In this document: positions 52,842 through 61,932 of the stretch, piece after piece
Layout: each line of letters opens with the position of its first letter
How positions within the stretch are numbered: position 1 is the first letter of the stretch
NCBI RefSeq assembly: GCF_000612845.1
Contig: NZ_CCAT010000083.1
Span: 124,001 to 188,000, forward strand
Length of the DNA stretch: 64,000 nt
Source of the DNA: Clostridium ihumii AP5
Lineage (GTDB): Bacteria > Bacillota > Clostridia > Clostridiales > Clostridiaceae
Direction of reading: 5' to 3'
Notes under the pieces: generated by a model
What the model was told of the DNA's origin: nothing
The model's input: only the letters and a program-made list of their open reading frames with translations
Databases searched by the model: none
Position numbers and translations under genes: made by a program

Positions 52842-53324
52842 ATGAAGAGAATAGGAATGCGAAATATGAAGACTGGAATAGCTGTTTTCTTGTGTATAGT
52901 TATATCAAGATTACTTGGGTTTAAATCTCCATTTTATAGCTGTATAGCAGCAGTTATCTGTATGCAATCTACTGTTGAAACTTCATTTGAAGTAGGAAAA
53001 AACAGAATGATAGGTACTGCTATGGGGACATTTATAGGAATATGTTTTTCTTATATAGCACCAAACAGTATTATATTTACATGTATGGGAGTGAGTTTAA
53101 TTATTTATATATGTGATTCATTACATAAAAATAAATCAATATCGATTTCGTGTATTGTATTTATTGCCATAATGACAAATTTGAATGATAAATCTCCCTT
53201 AGAATATGGAACATTTAGATTTATAGAGACAGCATTAGGTATTATTATAGCTGTTCTTGTAAATAAATACATATGCCCATATAAAGAAGAAAAAATTAGT
53301 GAAGATAAAATATTAAAAAAATAA
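52842..53324 (+). CDS. Aromatic acid exporter (ArAE/FUSC-like) membrane protein
   Basis: 160 residues with about five hydrophobic segments. The start MRNMKTGIAVFLCIVISRLLG, then the short FKSPFYSCIAAVICMQSTVETSF with GKNRMIGTAMGTFIG, is the ArAE_1/FUSC N-terminal module; the C-terminal cytosolic domain of longer members is absent. AGGAG lies 6 bases before ATG 52842. The protein probably works as a multimer in export of aromatic or other acids. It is monocistronic. Confidence 0.82.
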   Translation: MKRIGMRNMKTGIAVFLCIVISRLLGFKSPFYSCIAAVICMQSTVETSFEVGKNRMIGTAMGTFIGICFSYIAPNSIIFTCMGVSLIIYICDSLHKNKSISISCIVFIAIMTNLNDKSPLEYGTFRFIETALGIIIAVLVNKYICPYKEEKISEDKILKK

Positions 53325-53427
53325 AATAAATTTAATTATATAAAAACTATAGAATGATTTTATAATATAAAAATAGTTTTGAAGTAAAATAAAATATATT
53401 TATTTTGTACTTATAGTTTAAATGAAT

Positions 53428-53464
53428 AGTATAGACTTTTCTAGATTTTAGAAGAGTTTATACT
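53428..53464 (+). other. Hairpin in the gap before the hydroxyproline operon
   Basis: AGTATAGACTTTTCT (53428-53442) pairs with AGAAGAGTTTATACT (53450-53464), with two imperfect pairs and a 7-base loop. There is no T-run. In the gene-free stretch 53325-53696 it is the only clear structure; it could be an operator or a leader element of the operon starting at 53697. Confidence 0.45.
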
Positions 53465-53696
53465 ACAAAATTATAAATTACTACTTATAAAAAGGTGTTG
53501 ATTTAAGAGTTTAGATATGAAAAATTATAATAAAACTTAGATTTAAACGTTGATACATAATAAATATAACTTAAATTAGATATAATGAAATACATACTTA
53601 AAAATTTTACTGAATATATGGACTATTTAAATAAAGTGAAGTATCATAATATTATGAACTAAACATTTCTATAGGGATAATGATGAGGTGTGAAAG

Positions 53697-54263
53697 TTGA
53701 AAAAAGACATAGGAAATAAAATTAAAGAGCTTAGAACAAATAAAAAAATGACACTTAGAGAATTAAGTGAAGGGACAGGCCTTTCAATAGGATTTTTATC
53801 TCAACTAGAAAGAGGTCTTACAAGTATAGCTACGGATTCATTAATGAAAATTGCAGAAGCTTTAGATGTTGATTTAAATTATTTTTTTGCAAATCCAAAA
53901 AGGAAAAATAGAGTAGTATTAAGAAGTTATGAAAAAGAAGTATTCAAAATTGATAGTTCTACTTTTATAAACTACAATTTAACAACAAATAATAGTGATA
54001 AATTTATGTTGCCAAGACTAATAGAAATATTACCTAATAATACTGAAGAAAATATAAGCCAATATAAACATGATGGAGAAGAATTTATATATGTTTTAGA
54101 AGGAACCTTAACTTTATGCATAGATAATGATCAACATGAGTTATACCCAGGTGATAGTGCTCATTATAAATCTGATATTATGCATAATTATTCCAATTAC
54201 ACTAATAAGATGGTAAGGATTATTGAAGTAAGTTATCCAAATCAGTTTAAAGATAAGGAGTGA
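53697..54263 (+). CDS. XRE family regulator with cupin domain
   Basis: 188 residues. An N-terminal Xre HTH (KIKELRTNKKMTLRELSEGT, then GLSIGFLSQLERGLTSIA) is joined to a C-terminal cupin (about 105-185; YKHDGEEFIYVLEGTLTLCI, then YPGDSAHYKSDIMHNY). Such regulators commonly sense amino acids, amines or other small ligands and control catabolic genes. TTG start with GAGGTG about 7 bases upstream. The gene ends 5 bases before the activase start, so it is in the same operon; it probably controls hydroxyproline use. Confidence 0.88.
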   Translation: MKKDIGNKIKELRTNKKMTLRELSEGTGLSIGFLSQLERGLTSIATDSLMKIAEALDVDLNYFFANPKRKNRVVLRSYEKEVFKIDSSTFINYNLTTNNSDKFMLPRLIEILPNNTEENISQYKHDGEEFIYVLEGTLTLCIDNDQHELYPGDSAHYKSDIMHNYSNYTNKMVRIIEVSYPNQFKDKE

Positions 54264-54268
54264 TATGA

Positions 54269-55171
54269 TTGAGTAGGGCGTTAATCACTAATATACAGAG
54301 ATGTTCAACAAAAGATGGCCCGGGTATAAGAACAACTGTATTTTTTAAGGGTTGCCCTTTGCGATGTGTATGGTGTCATAACCCAGAAACACAAAGTTAT
54401 AATAAAGAAATCATACAGAACAATGAGAAGTGTATTTTGTGCAAAAAGTGTTTACTTGCTTGTCCTAATGATGCTATATCTGTGCATAATAATACAATAT
54501 GCACAGATTTAAATAAGTGTATTAAGTGTGGCAGGTGTGTAGAATATTGTGTTAACAATGCACGTGATATAGTTGGGGAGGAATATACTCCAGAAGAATT
54601 ATTAATAGAGATAAAAAAGGATGAAATGTTTTATGAAGAATCAGGTGGAGGTGTAACTTTATCCGGTGGAGAAGTTATGTCTCAATTTGAATTTATAAAA
54701 GAATTTTTAGTGCTATGCTATAAAGAAAAGATATCAGTAGCAATAGATACTTGTGGTTATTGTGATTTTCATAAATATGAAAGTATATTAAAATATGTCG
54801 ATTTATTTTTATATGATTTAAAAATTTTAGATTCAATATTGCATAAAAAATATATTGGGAAAACTAATGATATTATATTAGGCAATTTGAAAAGGTTAAG
54901 TGAAGCACATGCAAATATAAATTTAAGACTACCAATTATAGAAGGTATAAATGCAGATATATGCCAAATAGAAGAAATTATTAAATTTATAAAACCTTTA
55001 AATATTATAAAAATAAATTTACTGCCTTATCATGATATAGGGGTATATAAGTACTTTAATTTAAATAGGAAATACACAAATATTAAGCTCGAAAAACCAA
55101 ATGATGAACTTATGAGAAAAATAAAACTATGTTTTGAAAAAGAAGGATATGATGTTCAAATAGGGGGTTAA
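54269..55171 (+). CDS. Glycyl-radical enzyme activating protein (radical SAM), HypD activase
   Basis: 300 residues. The radical SAM motif is CPLRCVWC (about 29-36), followed by a two-cluster ferredoxin insert with CILCKKCLLACP and CIKCGRCVEYC (about 52-95), as in activases of HpdA/CutD/HypD type. GGGVTLSGGEVMSQ is the conserved SAM-binding stretch. It makes the glycyl radical on the enzyme encoded next. TTG 54269 is the start with AAGGAG 8 bases upstream; the ATG at 54265 leads at once to a stop. It ends 3 bases before hypD. Confidence 0.93.
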   Translation: MSRALITNIQRCSTKDGPGIRTTVFFKGCPLRCVWCHNPETQSYNKEIIQNNEKCILCKKCLLACPNDAISVHNNTICTDLNKCIKCGRCVEYCVNNARDIVGEEYTPEELLIEIKKDEMFYEESGGGVTLSGGEVMSQFEFIKEFLVLCYKEKISVAIDTCGYCDFHKYESILKYVDLFLYDLKILDSILHKKYIGKTNDIILGNLKRLSEAHANINLRLPIIEGINADICQIEEIIKFIKPLNIIKINLLPYHDIGVYKYFNLNRKYTNIKLEKPNDELMRKIKLCFEKEGYDVQIGG

Positions 55172-55174
55172 TAT

Positions 55175-57544
55175 ATGGAAAGAGGGTTTAATAATAGAAC
55201 TAGAAATTTAAGAAAACTTAGTGTTGAAACAAAGCCATATATATCAATGGAAAGAGCTAAATTATTTACAGAGGCTTATAAAAAATATGAGGGGAAAGTA
55301 GAAGTTCCAGTTTTAAGGGCATTATCATTCAAATACTTCATGGAAAATAGAACACTTTATATAGGAAGGGGAGAACTTATAGTTGGTGAAAAAGGAGAAA
55401 CACCTCAAGGAGCACCAACTTTCCCAGAATTATGCTGCCATACTTTAGATGACTTTGAAATAATGAATTCAAGAGATAAAATAGCATTTAAAGTGAGTGA
55501 TAAAGATAAGAAATTTCAAAAACAAGAAATAATTCCATATTGGGAAAAGAGAGCTATTAAAGAAAAAATATTTAATAGTATGACAAAAGAATGGATAAAA
55601 TGCTATGAGGCTGGTATTTTTACTGAATTTATGGAACAAAGAGCTCCAGGGCATACTGCAGGAGATGGAAAAATATATAATAATGGATTTTTAGACTTTA
55701 AAAAGCAAATACAACGAGCATTAAAAGAATTAGATTATAAAAATGATTTAAAAGCATTTGAAAAAAAATCGGAGCTTGAAGCTATGGAGATTTGTTGTGA
55801 TGCTATAATAATATATGGAAAAAGGTATGCAGAATATGCAAGAGAGTTAGCAGCTAAATCTGAAGATGAAAAAGAAAAAAAAGATTTATTATTAATTGCA
55901 GAAAACTGTGATATTGTTCCAGAAAAAAAACCACAAAATTATCATCAAGCATTACAAATGTATTGGTTTGTACATGTAGCAGTTACAACGGAACTTAATA
56001 TTTGGGATGCTTTTTCGCCAGGGAGACTAGATCAACACTTATACCCATTCTACAAAAGAGATATTGATAATGGAATTTTAAATAAGGAACGAGCAAGGGA
56101 ACTTTTAGAATGTTTTTGGATTAAGTTCAATAATGAGCCAGCACCACCTAAAGTTGGTGTTACCCTAAAAGAAAGCAGTACTTATACAGATTTTGTAAAT
56201 ATAAATACTGGTGGTATCACAAAAGATGGAAGTGATGGAGTTAATGAAGTGAGCTATTTAATACTAGATACAATGGATGAACTTAAAATATTGCAACCAA
56301 GTTCAAATGTTCAAATAAGTAGAAAAACTCCACAAAAATTTTTAAAACGAGCATGTGAAATTTCAAGAAAAGGATGGGGGCAACCAGCTTTTTATAATAC
56401 AGAAGCTATAGTTCAGGAATTATTACAAATGGGAAAGAGTATAGAAGATGCTAGAGGTGGAGGAGCAAGTGGCTGTGTTGAAACAGGTGCATGGGGCAAG
56501 GAGTGTTATAATCTAACAGGGTATTTAAATCTGCCTAAGATATTACAAATAACATTGTATAATGGATTTGATAATATGTCAGGCAAACAAATTGGGTTAG
56601 AATTAGGATATGCGAAAGATTTTGAAAATTACGAACAATTATTCCAGGCTTTTAAGAAACAATTGAATTATATTATTGATATAAAAATTAAAGGAAATAA
56701 TATAATAGAAGCAATATATTCTAAAAATATGCCATCTCCATTTCTATCTATTATAATAGATGATTGTATATTAAAAGGTATGGATTATAATAGTGGGGGA
56801 GCTAGATATAACACAAGTTATATACAAGGAGTTGGAATAGGAACTATAACAGATTGTTTGAGTGCTATTAAATATAATGTATTTGATAAGAAAAAGTTTA
56901 CAATGGAACAATTAATAAATGCTATGGATGATAACTTTGAAAATCATGAATTTATAAGAGGCTTAATATTAAATAAAACACCCAAATATGGTAATGATGA
57001 TGATTACTCAGATAGCATAATGAAAGAGGTTTTTGAAAGCTTTTATTTAGAAGTTACAGGAAGAAAAAATGTTAAAGGTGGAGTATACAGAATAGATATG
57101 CTACCAACAACATGTCATATATATTTTGGAGAAGTAATAGGTGCAACAGCAAATGGAAGGCTTAAAAATAAACCTGTATCAGAAGGTATTTCACCTGAAA
57201 AAGGTGCAGATATAAATGGTCCCACAGCAGTTATAAAGTCAGCAGCAAAGATGGATCATTTAAAAACAGGTGGAACACTTTTAAATCAAAAATTTACACC
57301 AGAAGTAGTTGCAGGAGAAGATGGGCTTAGCAATATGGCAAATTTGATAAAAACATATTTTAATTTTGAGGGCCATCATATACAATTTAATGTAATTGAT
57401 AGGAAAACACTTTTAAATGCTCAAAAGAATCCTGATGAATATAAAGATTTAATAGTAAGAGTTGCTGGGTATAGTGATCATTTCAACAATTTAAGTAAAG
57501 TATTACAAGACGAAATTATAGAAAGAACAGAACAAAGTTTCTAA
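55175..57544 (+). CDS. hypD: trans-4-hydroxy-L-proline dehydratase (glycyl radical enzyme)
   Basis: 789 residues. It carries the catalytic Cys and Glu in GASGCVETGAWG (about 434-436) and the radical Gly in VRVAGYSDHFNNLS (about residue 765). The sequence fits the C. difficile HypD as I remember it, including SFKYFMENRTL, ELNIWDAFSPGRLDQHL and PQKFLKRACEISRKGWGQPA. The neighbours decide it: an activase upstream and proC downstream. The reaction removes water from trans-4-hydroxy-L-proline to give (S)-1-pyrroline-5-carboxylate. GGGGG precedes ATG 55175. I rate another substrate as unlikely. Confidence 0.9.
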   Translation: MERGFNNRTRNLRKLSVETKPYISMERAKLFTEAYKKYEGKVEVPVLRALSFKYFMENRTLYIGRGELIVGEKGETPQGAPTFPELCCHTLDDFEIMNSRDKIAFKVSDKDKKFQKQEIIPYWEKRAIKEKIFNSMTKEWIKCYEAGIFTEFMEQRAPGHTAGDGKIYNNGFLDFKKQIQRALKELDYKNDLKAFEKKSELEAMEICCDAIIIYGKRYAEYARELAAKSEDEKEKKDLLLIAENCDIVPEKKPQNYHQALQMYWFVHVAVTTELNIWDAFSPGRLDQHLYPFYKRDIDNGILNKERARELLECFWIKFNNEPAPPKVGVTLKESSTYTDFVNINTGGITKDGSDGVNEVSYLILDTMDELKILQPSSNVQISRKTPQKFLKRACEISRKGWGQPAFYNTEAIVQELLQMGKSIEDARGGGASGCVETGAWGKECYNLTGYLNLPKILQITLYNGFDNMSGKQIGLELGYAKDFENYEQLFQAFKKQLNYIIDIKIKGNNIIEAIYSKNMPSPFLSIIIDDCILKGMDYNSGGARYNTSYIQGVGIGTITDCLSAIKYNVFDKKKFTMEQLINAMDDNFENHEFIRGLILNKTPKYGNDDDYSDSIMKEVFESFYLEVTGRKNVKGGVYRIDMLPTTCHIYFGEVIGATANGRLKNKPVSEGISPEKGADINGPTAVIKSAAKMDHLKTGGTLLNQKFTPEVVAGEDGLSNMANLIKTYFNFEGHHIQFNVIDRKTLLNAQKNPDEYKDLIVRVAGYSDHFNNLSKVLQDEIIERTEQSF

Positions 57545-57575
57545 AAGTTATAATTTAGGAGGATACGAGGATACT

Positions 57576-58385
57576 ATGAATAAAACTATAGGATTTGTTG
57601 GTGCTGGAAATATGGGAAAAGCTATGATTGGAGGAATTATAAAATCAGAGCTTGTTAATCCTAAAAATATAATAGCATCAGTTAAACATGAGGAAAAACT
57701 AATTGAATTAAATAGAGAATTTGGAATTAAAACTACTGCTAATTCCAAAGAAGTTGCTAAATTATCAGATATAATATTTTTAGCAGTTAAACCTAATATT
57801 TATGATGAAGTTATGAATGAAATAAAAAGTGAAATAAATGAAAGTAAAATAATTATTAATATAGCAGCAGGAAAAACTATAGCAAGTATTGAAAATGTAT
57901 TAGGAGAAAATGTTAAGGTTGTTAGAAGTATGCCTAATACACCTTCATTAGTCGGTGAAGGTATGTCATCCTTATGTAAGAATAAAAATGTAAGTGATGA
58001 TGAGCTATTAGAAATTAAATCAATATTTGAAAGTTTTGGGAAAGCTGAAATACTACCTGAAAACTTAATTGATTCGGTAATAGGTGTTAGTGGATCTTCG
58101 CCAGCATATGTTTTTATGTTTATTGAGGCATTAGCAGATGGTGCAGTATTAGGAGGTATGCCAAGAAATATGGCATATAAGTTTGCAGCACAAGCGGTAT
58201 TAGGTTCAGCAAAAATGGTTTTAGAAACTGGAATACATCCAGGTGAATTAAAGGATATGGTCTGTTCACCAGGTGGAACAACTATAGAAGCTGTAAGAAG
58301 TCTTGAAAAAAATGGATTTAAATCAGCGGTTGTAGAAGCTATGTCTAGCTGTATGGAAAAATCAAAGGAAATGAGTAAAAAGTAA
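57576..58385 (+). CDS. proC: Pyrroline-5-carboxylate reductase
   Basis: 269 residues, the usual length. The N-terminal NAD(P) motif is GFVGAGNMGKAMIGG, and the C-terminal signature GVSGSSPAYVFMFIEALADGAV with DMVCSPGGTTIEAV is complete. It reduces pyrroline-5-carboxylate to L-proline. AGGAGGAT lies upstream of ATG 57576. It follows hypD by 31 bases, so the product of HypD is reduced to proline directly; the pair gives an electron sink and proline for Stickland-type use. Confidence 0.96.
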   Translation: MNKTIGFVGAGNMGKAMIGGIIKSELVNPKNIIASVKHEEKLIELNREFGIKTTANSKEVAKLSDIIFLAVKPNIYDEVMNEIKSEINESKIIINIAAGKTIASIENVLGENVKVVRSMPNTPSLVGEGMSSLCKNKNVSDDELLEIKSIFESFGKAEILPENLIDSVIGVSGSSPAYVFMFIEALADGAVLGGMPRNMAYKFAAQAVLGSAKMVLETGIHPGELKDMVCSPGGTTIEAVRSLEKNGFKSAVVEAMSSCMEKSKEMSKK

Positions 58386-58395
58386 ATATTATATT

Positions 58396-58437
58396 AAAAG
58401 AAGTGTCTCCAATTGATTTTGACGACACTTCTTTTGA
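58396..58437 (+). terminator. Terminator of the hydroxyproline operon
   Basis: A 12-bp perfect stem, AAAAGAAGTGTC (58396-58407) with GACACTTCTTTT (58424-58435), loop of 16 bases. It lies 11 bases after the proC stop. Confidence 0.85.
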
Positions 58438-58522
58438 TAAGTATGCATTGAAAATGCAATACAAATATGATTTAATAAATAATATTAATAAATAATAATT
58501 ATTTTCAGAGGGAGTTGTAGAT

Positions 58523-58882
58523 ATGAAAAATTTATTTTTAGAATATCCCAAATGCACAACATGCAAAAAAGCATACAAGTTTTTGGTAGAAAATAATATA
58601 GAATTTGAGGATAGACATATAGTTGAGTTTAACCCTAGTACAGATGAATTAAAAGGATGGATAGAAAAAAGTAGTATGCCAATAAATAAATTTTTTAATA
58701 CTAGTGGAATTCTTTATAGGGAAATGAATCTTAAAGATAAGGTTAAAAATGGAGATTTTGAAGAACTTATAGAAATATTAGCATCTAATGGAATGCTTGT
58801 TAAAAGACCAATATTAATTTTAGAGGACAAAGTTCTAATAGGATTTAAAGAAGAGCAGTGGAGAGAAGCTTTAAAATTATAA
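58523..58882 (+). CDS. ArsC/Spx family thioredoxin-fold protein
   Basis: 119 residues. The N-terminal CxxC is C11-T-T-C14 (EYPKCTTCKKA), then EFEDRHIVEFNPSTDELKGWI and KRPILILEDKVLIGFKEEQW, with the conserved Arg of the ArsC/YffB/Spx fold in KRPIL. It is annotated as an arsenate reductase family protein; a true arsenate reductase role is uncertain without ars neighbours, and a Spx/MgsR-like or redox role is possible. GAGGGAG lies before the ATG. It is monocistronic. Confidence 0.9.
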   Translation: MKNLFLEYPKCTTCKKAYKFLVENNIEFEDRHIVEFNPSTDELKGWIEKSSMPINKFFNTSGILYREMNLKDKVKNGDFEELIEILASNGMLVKRPILILEDKVLIGFKEEQWREALKL

Positions 58883-58915
58883 TTAATAAAATTATAAAGT
58901 TTTTTAAAAAAGTAC

Positions 58916-58944
58916 TTGCATAATAAAAATATATATGTTATCAT
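58916..58944 (+). promoter_or_regulatory. Promoter of the tRNA operon
   Basis: -35 TTGCAT (58916-58921) and -10 TATCAT (58939-58944) have a 17-base spacer, about 40 bases before the first tRNA. The leader has a small stem, CTGAGG with CCTCGG, at about 58957-58976, in a locally G+C-rich patch, perhaps for processing. Confidence 0.65.
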
Positions 58945-58984
58945 TAATTTCGTCGCTGAGGGGGAATCTCCTCGGAGAAAATAT

Positions 58985-59061
<77 letters not shown>

Positions 59062-59066
59062 TATAT

Positions 59067-59143
59067 GGTGGTCGTAGTTCAGTTGGTAGAGCACCAGGTT
59101 GTGGCTCTGGGTGTCGTGGGTTCGAGTCCCATCGGTCACCCCA
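59067..59143 (+). tRNA. tRNA-His (anticodon GTG)
   Basis: 77 bases with the extra G at position -1 (59067) pairing with C73, and encoded CCA. Acceptor GTGGTCG pairs with CGGTCAC including two wobble pairs; the anticodon loop is TTGTGGC. Confidence 0.95.
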
Positions 59144-59149
59144 TATATT

Positions 59150-59224
59150 GCGGGAGTGGCTCAGTGGTAGAGCGTCACCTTGCCAAGGTGAACGTCGCGA
59201 GTTCGAATCTCGTCTTCCGCTCCA
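59150..59224 (+). tRNA. tRNA-Gly (anticodon GCC)
   Basis: 75 bases, encoded CCA. Acceptor GCGGGAG, anticodon loop TTGCCAA, T-loop TTCGAAT. It reads GGC and GGT. Confidence 0.95.
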
Positions 59225-59228
59225 ATAT

Positions 59229-59302
59229 GCGGGTGTAACTCAATGGTAGAGTGCTAGCCTTCCAAGCTAGTTACGAGGGTTCGATTCCCTTCACCCGCTC
59301 CA
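59229..59302 (+). tRNA. tRNA-Gly (anticodon TCC), first copy
   Basis: 74 bases, encoded CCA. Acceptor GCGGGTG pairs with CACCCGC; the anticodon loop is CTTCCAA. It reads GGA/GGG. An identical copy is at 59419-59492. Confidence 0.96.
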
Positions 59303-59325
59303 ATTTTAAAAAGTTAATATTGTCT

Positions 59326-59401
59326 CGGGGTGTGGCGCAGATGGGAGCGCGCGTGGTTTGGGACCATGAGGTCGCAGGTTCAATCCCTGTCACCCCGACC
59401 A
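59326..59401 (+). tRNA. tRNA-Pro (anticodon TGG)
   Basis: 76 bases, encoded CCA. Acceptor CGGGGTG pairs with CACCCCG; the anticodon loop is TTTGGGA. It reads CCA and related Pro codons. Confidence 0.95.
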
Positions 59402-59418
59402 CTAAAACTTAATAATAT

Positions 59419-59492
59419 GCGGGTGTAACTCAATGGTAGAGTGCTAGCCTTCCAAGCTAGTTACGAGGGTTCGATTCCCTTCACCCGCTCCA
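59419..59492 (+). tRNA. tRNA-Gly (anticodon TCC), second copy
   Basis: 74 bases, identical base for base to 59229-59302, and the short AATAT before it is also shared. This points to a recent duplication of a tRNA unit. It is the last tRNA, directly before the terminator. Confidence 0.96.
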
Positions 59493-59523
59493 AAAAAAGA
59501 TAGTCTTAAGACTATCTTTTTTT
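59492..59523 (+). terminator. Terminator of the tRNA operon
   Basis: A 14-bp perfect stem, AAAAAAAGATAGTC with GACTATCTTTTTTT, 4-base loop. It starts at the CCA end of the last tRNA. Confidence 0.92.
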
Positions 59524-59730
59524 CATTTGGATTAAATATTATCAATATGAAATTAGAAAATGTTAAGTAAATAAAAAATACAAAGTTATTATATTAAATC
59601 ATTAATCCTTAACTTATTTAATTTTAAAAAAAAATAATAAGTTGTATAGCTTTAAAAAATATAGCGAACAATAGTGACAAAGACAATTTTAAAACTATAT
59701 ATTTATTTAAAAATTAGAAGAGGTGGGATA

Positions 59731-61884
59731 GTGAAAAATATTTTTAGAATTTACAAAAGAGATATGAAAAAGCTTTTTACAAATTATGTAGCAATTATAA
59801 TAATATTAGCATTAAGTATACTGCCATCACTATATGCTTGGTTTAATATTAAAGCAAGTTGGGATCCATATGGAAGTACAAATGGAATAAAGGTAGCCAT
59901 AGTTAATAAAGATAAAGGATATAGATTTAACAATATGGAGTTAAAAATAGGCGATGAAATGGTTAGTGAACTTAAAAAAAATAATTCCATTGGATGGGTT
60001 TTTACAAATGAAATAGATGCAAGTTATGGTGTGTCGCATGGAAAATATTATGCAAGTATAGTTATTACAGAAGATTTTTCTAAAAATTTGACATCTTTTC
60101 TTAATAAAAATCCTAAAAAACCAGAACTTATATATAGTGTGAATGAAAAAAGTAATGCAATTGCACCTAAAATTACAGATAAGGGTGCATCTACATTACA
60201 GCAAACAGTATCAGAAAACTTTGTTAAAACAGTAAATGGTGTTATATTTGAAAATTTTAATAAGATAGGAGTTGAGGTTGAAAATCAAAAACCTAATTTA
60301 ATAAAATTAATTTCAATTGTTTCAGATTTAAATAATAATATGGAGAATATAGACATCTTAGTAGATAAATTTTATAATGGTTCATTAACTCTAGATCAGT
60401 TTATTGGAAAAATACAAACTAATGTACCAGTTATGGAAGAAACTGTCAAATCAGCTATTGAGGTAGGAAATCAAAGTAAAAAATTTATTGAAGAGGGAAA
60501 AGAAACGATTGAAACAGTGTCACCATACATAAAAGAAAGTTTAGAGTTTGCAAGAGATACTGCAGTAGAGGCAAGTAATTTAATAGATTCTATCTTAAAT
60601 AGTACAAGTGGAAATGAAACGGCTAAAATCTTAAATACAATAGAAACATTACTTAAAGCTACGGATTCTAAAATTATATCAATATATGAAAAAATAGATA
60701 AAATAAATAATTTAGTTCAAAATCCAACTTTGAATGAAGTATCAGCACAACTAAAAGATATTTCCACTGGGATAAAATCACAAATTTCAACAGTACAAGA
60801 ATTAATTGTAGCTTCTGAAAAAGGTGATGAATTAGCTCAAAATACTCTTATGAAGCTAAAAAATGATATAAATCAAGTAATAGAATTTATAAATGAGAAA
60901 ATAGATTCTTTTGACAATGAATTTAAACCAGCATTAACTGATGTAATTGAAAAATTATCTACTATAGCAGATAATTCATTGAAAATGCTAAATGATTTAA
61001 ATAGTGATATGCCAACTATCACAAATCTGTTACGTTTAGCAGATGAGGGCGCAACATTAGGTAGTGAAAAATTAAAAGAATTTAAAGATGCTTTACCAGA
61101 AATAAAAGAATCATTATCAAAAGTTAATGATAAAATATCTGTTTTGAATGATGATGAGAAAATAAATAGTTTAATAGAGTTATTAAAAACTAATCCTGAT
61201 AGTGCAAAAACATTTATATCAACTCCAGTAGAATTAGTGCAAAATAGTCTTTATAAGATACCAAACTATGGTTCAGCTATGTCGCCATTTTATACTGTAC
61301 TTGCTATATGGGTTGGAACATTAATATTATCATCAATATTAACAGTTGAAGTTCATGAATTCGAAGGTGAAAGACCGTTAAAAAGTTATGAAAAATTTTT
61401 CGGGAAATATTTATTTTTTTTCACTATAGCAGTGACTCAAGGGTTAATAGTTGCAATTGGAGATAAATATTTATTAGGATGCTATGTTGTAGATGTTAAA
61501 TTATTTATAGCTCTTGCAGCATTAACAGCTACAGTATTTTCAATGATAGTTTATTCATTAGTGTCAGTTCTTGGAAATGTAGGGAAAGCATTAGGTGTTA
61601 TATTATTAGTATTACAAGTGGCCGCATCAGGTGGTACATTTCCAATAGAAGTTACACCTCCATTTTTTCAAGCAATAAATCCATATCTACCATTTACATA
61701 TGCAATAGGAGCTATGAGAGAGGCTGTAGCTGGAGCTGTAGTAACAAATTTGAGAAGAGATATAACAAAACTTTTATTGTTTTTTATAGTATTTTTACTC
61801 ATAGGAGTGCTATTAAAGAAACCTTTAGATAAAATAGTAGAGAAGTTTAATGATAAATTTAAAGAAAGTGGATTATCAGAATAA
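59731..61884 (+). CDS. YhgE/Pip family membrane protein
   Basis: 717 residues. The N-terminal span (about 20-40) with ILPSLYAWFNIKASWDPYG is the YhgE/Pip signature. A long extracellular helical/coiled-coil region (about 150-510) follows, then about five spans at the C terminus with ABC-2-like features (YLPFTYAIGAMREAVAG). The family is named for Pip, the phage infection protein of Lactococcus, and some members belong to type VII-secretion-related loci; the function here is not known. GTG 59731 is preferred with AGGTGGGA upstream; the frame opens at 59674 without a ribosome site. It is monocistronic. Confidence 0.88.
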   Translation: MKNIFRIYKRDMKKLFTNYVAIIIILALSILPSLYAWFNIKASWDPYGSTNGIKVAIVNKDKGYRFNNMELKIGDEMVSELKKNNSIGWVFTNEIDASYGVSHGKYYASIVITEDFSKNLTSFLNKNPKKPELIYSVNEKSNAIAPKITDKGASTLQQTVSENFVKTVNGVIFENFNKIGVEVENQKPNLIKLISIVSDLNNNMENIDILVDKFYNGSLTLDQFIGKIQTNVPVMEETVKSAIEVGNQSKKFIEEGKETIETVSPYIKESLEFARDTAVEASNLIDSILNSTSGNETAKILNTIETLLKATDSKIISIYEKIDKINNLVQNPTLNEVSAQLKDISTGIKSQISTVQELIVASEKGDELAQNTLMKLKNDINQVIEFINEKIDSFDNEFKPALTDVIEKLSTIADNSLKMLNDLNSDMPTITNLLRLADEGATLGSEKLKEFKDALPEIKESLSKVNDKISVLNDDEKINSLIELLKTNPDSAKTFISTPVELVQNSLYKIPNYGSAMSPFYTVLAIWVGTLILSSILTVEVHEFEGERPLKSYEKFFGKYLFFFTIAVTQGLIVAIGDKYLLGCYVVDVKLFIALAALTATVFSMIVYSLVSVLGNVGKALGVILLVLQVAASGGTFPIEVTPPFFQAINPYLPFTYAIGAMREAVAGAVVTNLRRDITKLLLFFIVFLLIGVLLKKPLDKIVEKFNDKFKESGLSE

Positions 61885-61890
61885 AAAAAT

Positions 61891-61931
61891 AAAAAGATAT
61901 ATTACATTTTAAGTGTAATATATCTTTTTTT
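61891..61931. terminator. Bidirectional terminator
   Basis: A 16-bp perfect stem, AAAAAGATATATTACA (61891-61906) with its complement at 61914-61929, 7-base loop, A/T tails on both sides. It serves the YhgE/Pip gene and the minus-strand ftsH-type gene. Confidence 0.92.
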
Positions 61932-61932
61932 T

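Noticed and set aside
55175-57544. Pyruvate formate-lyase or B12-independent glycerol dehydratase
   Set aside because: The active-site stretch GASGCVETGAWG, the proC neighbour and close overall agreement with the HypD sequence as I remember it point to hydroxyproline dehydratase; no 1,3-propanediol or formate genes are nearby.
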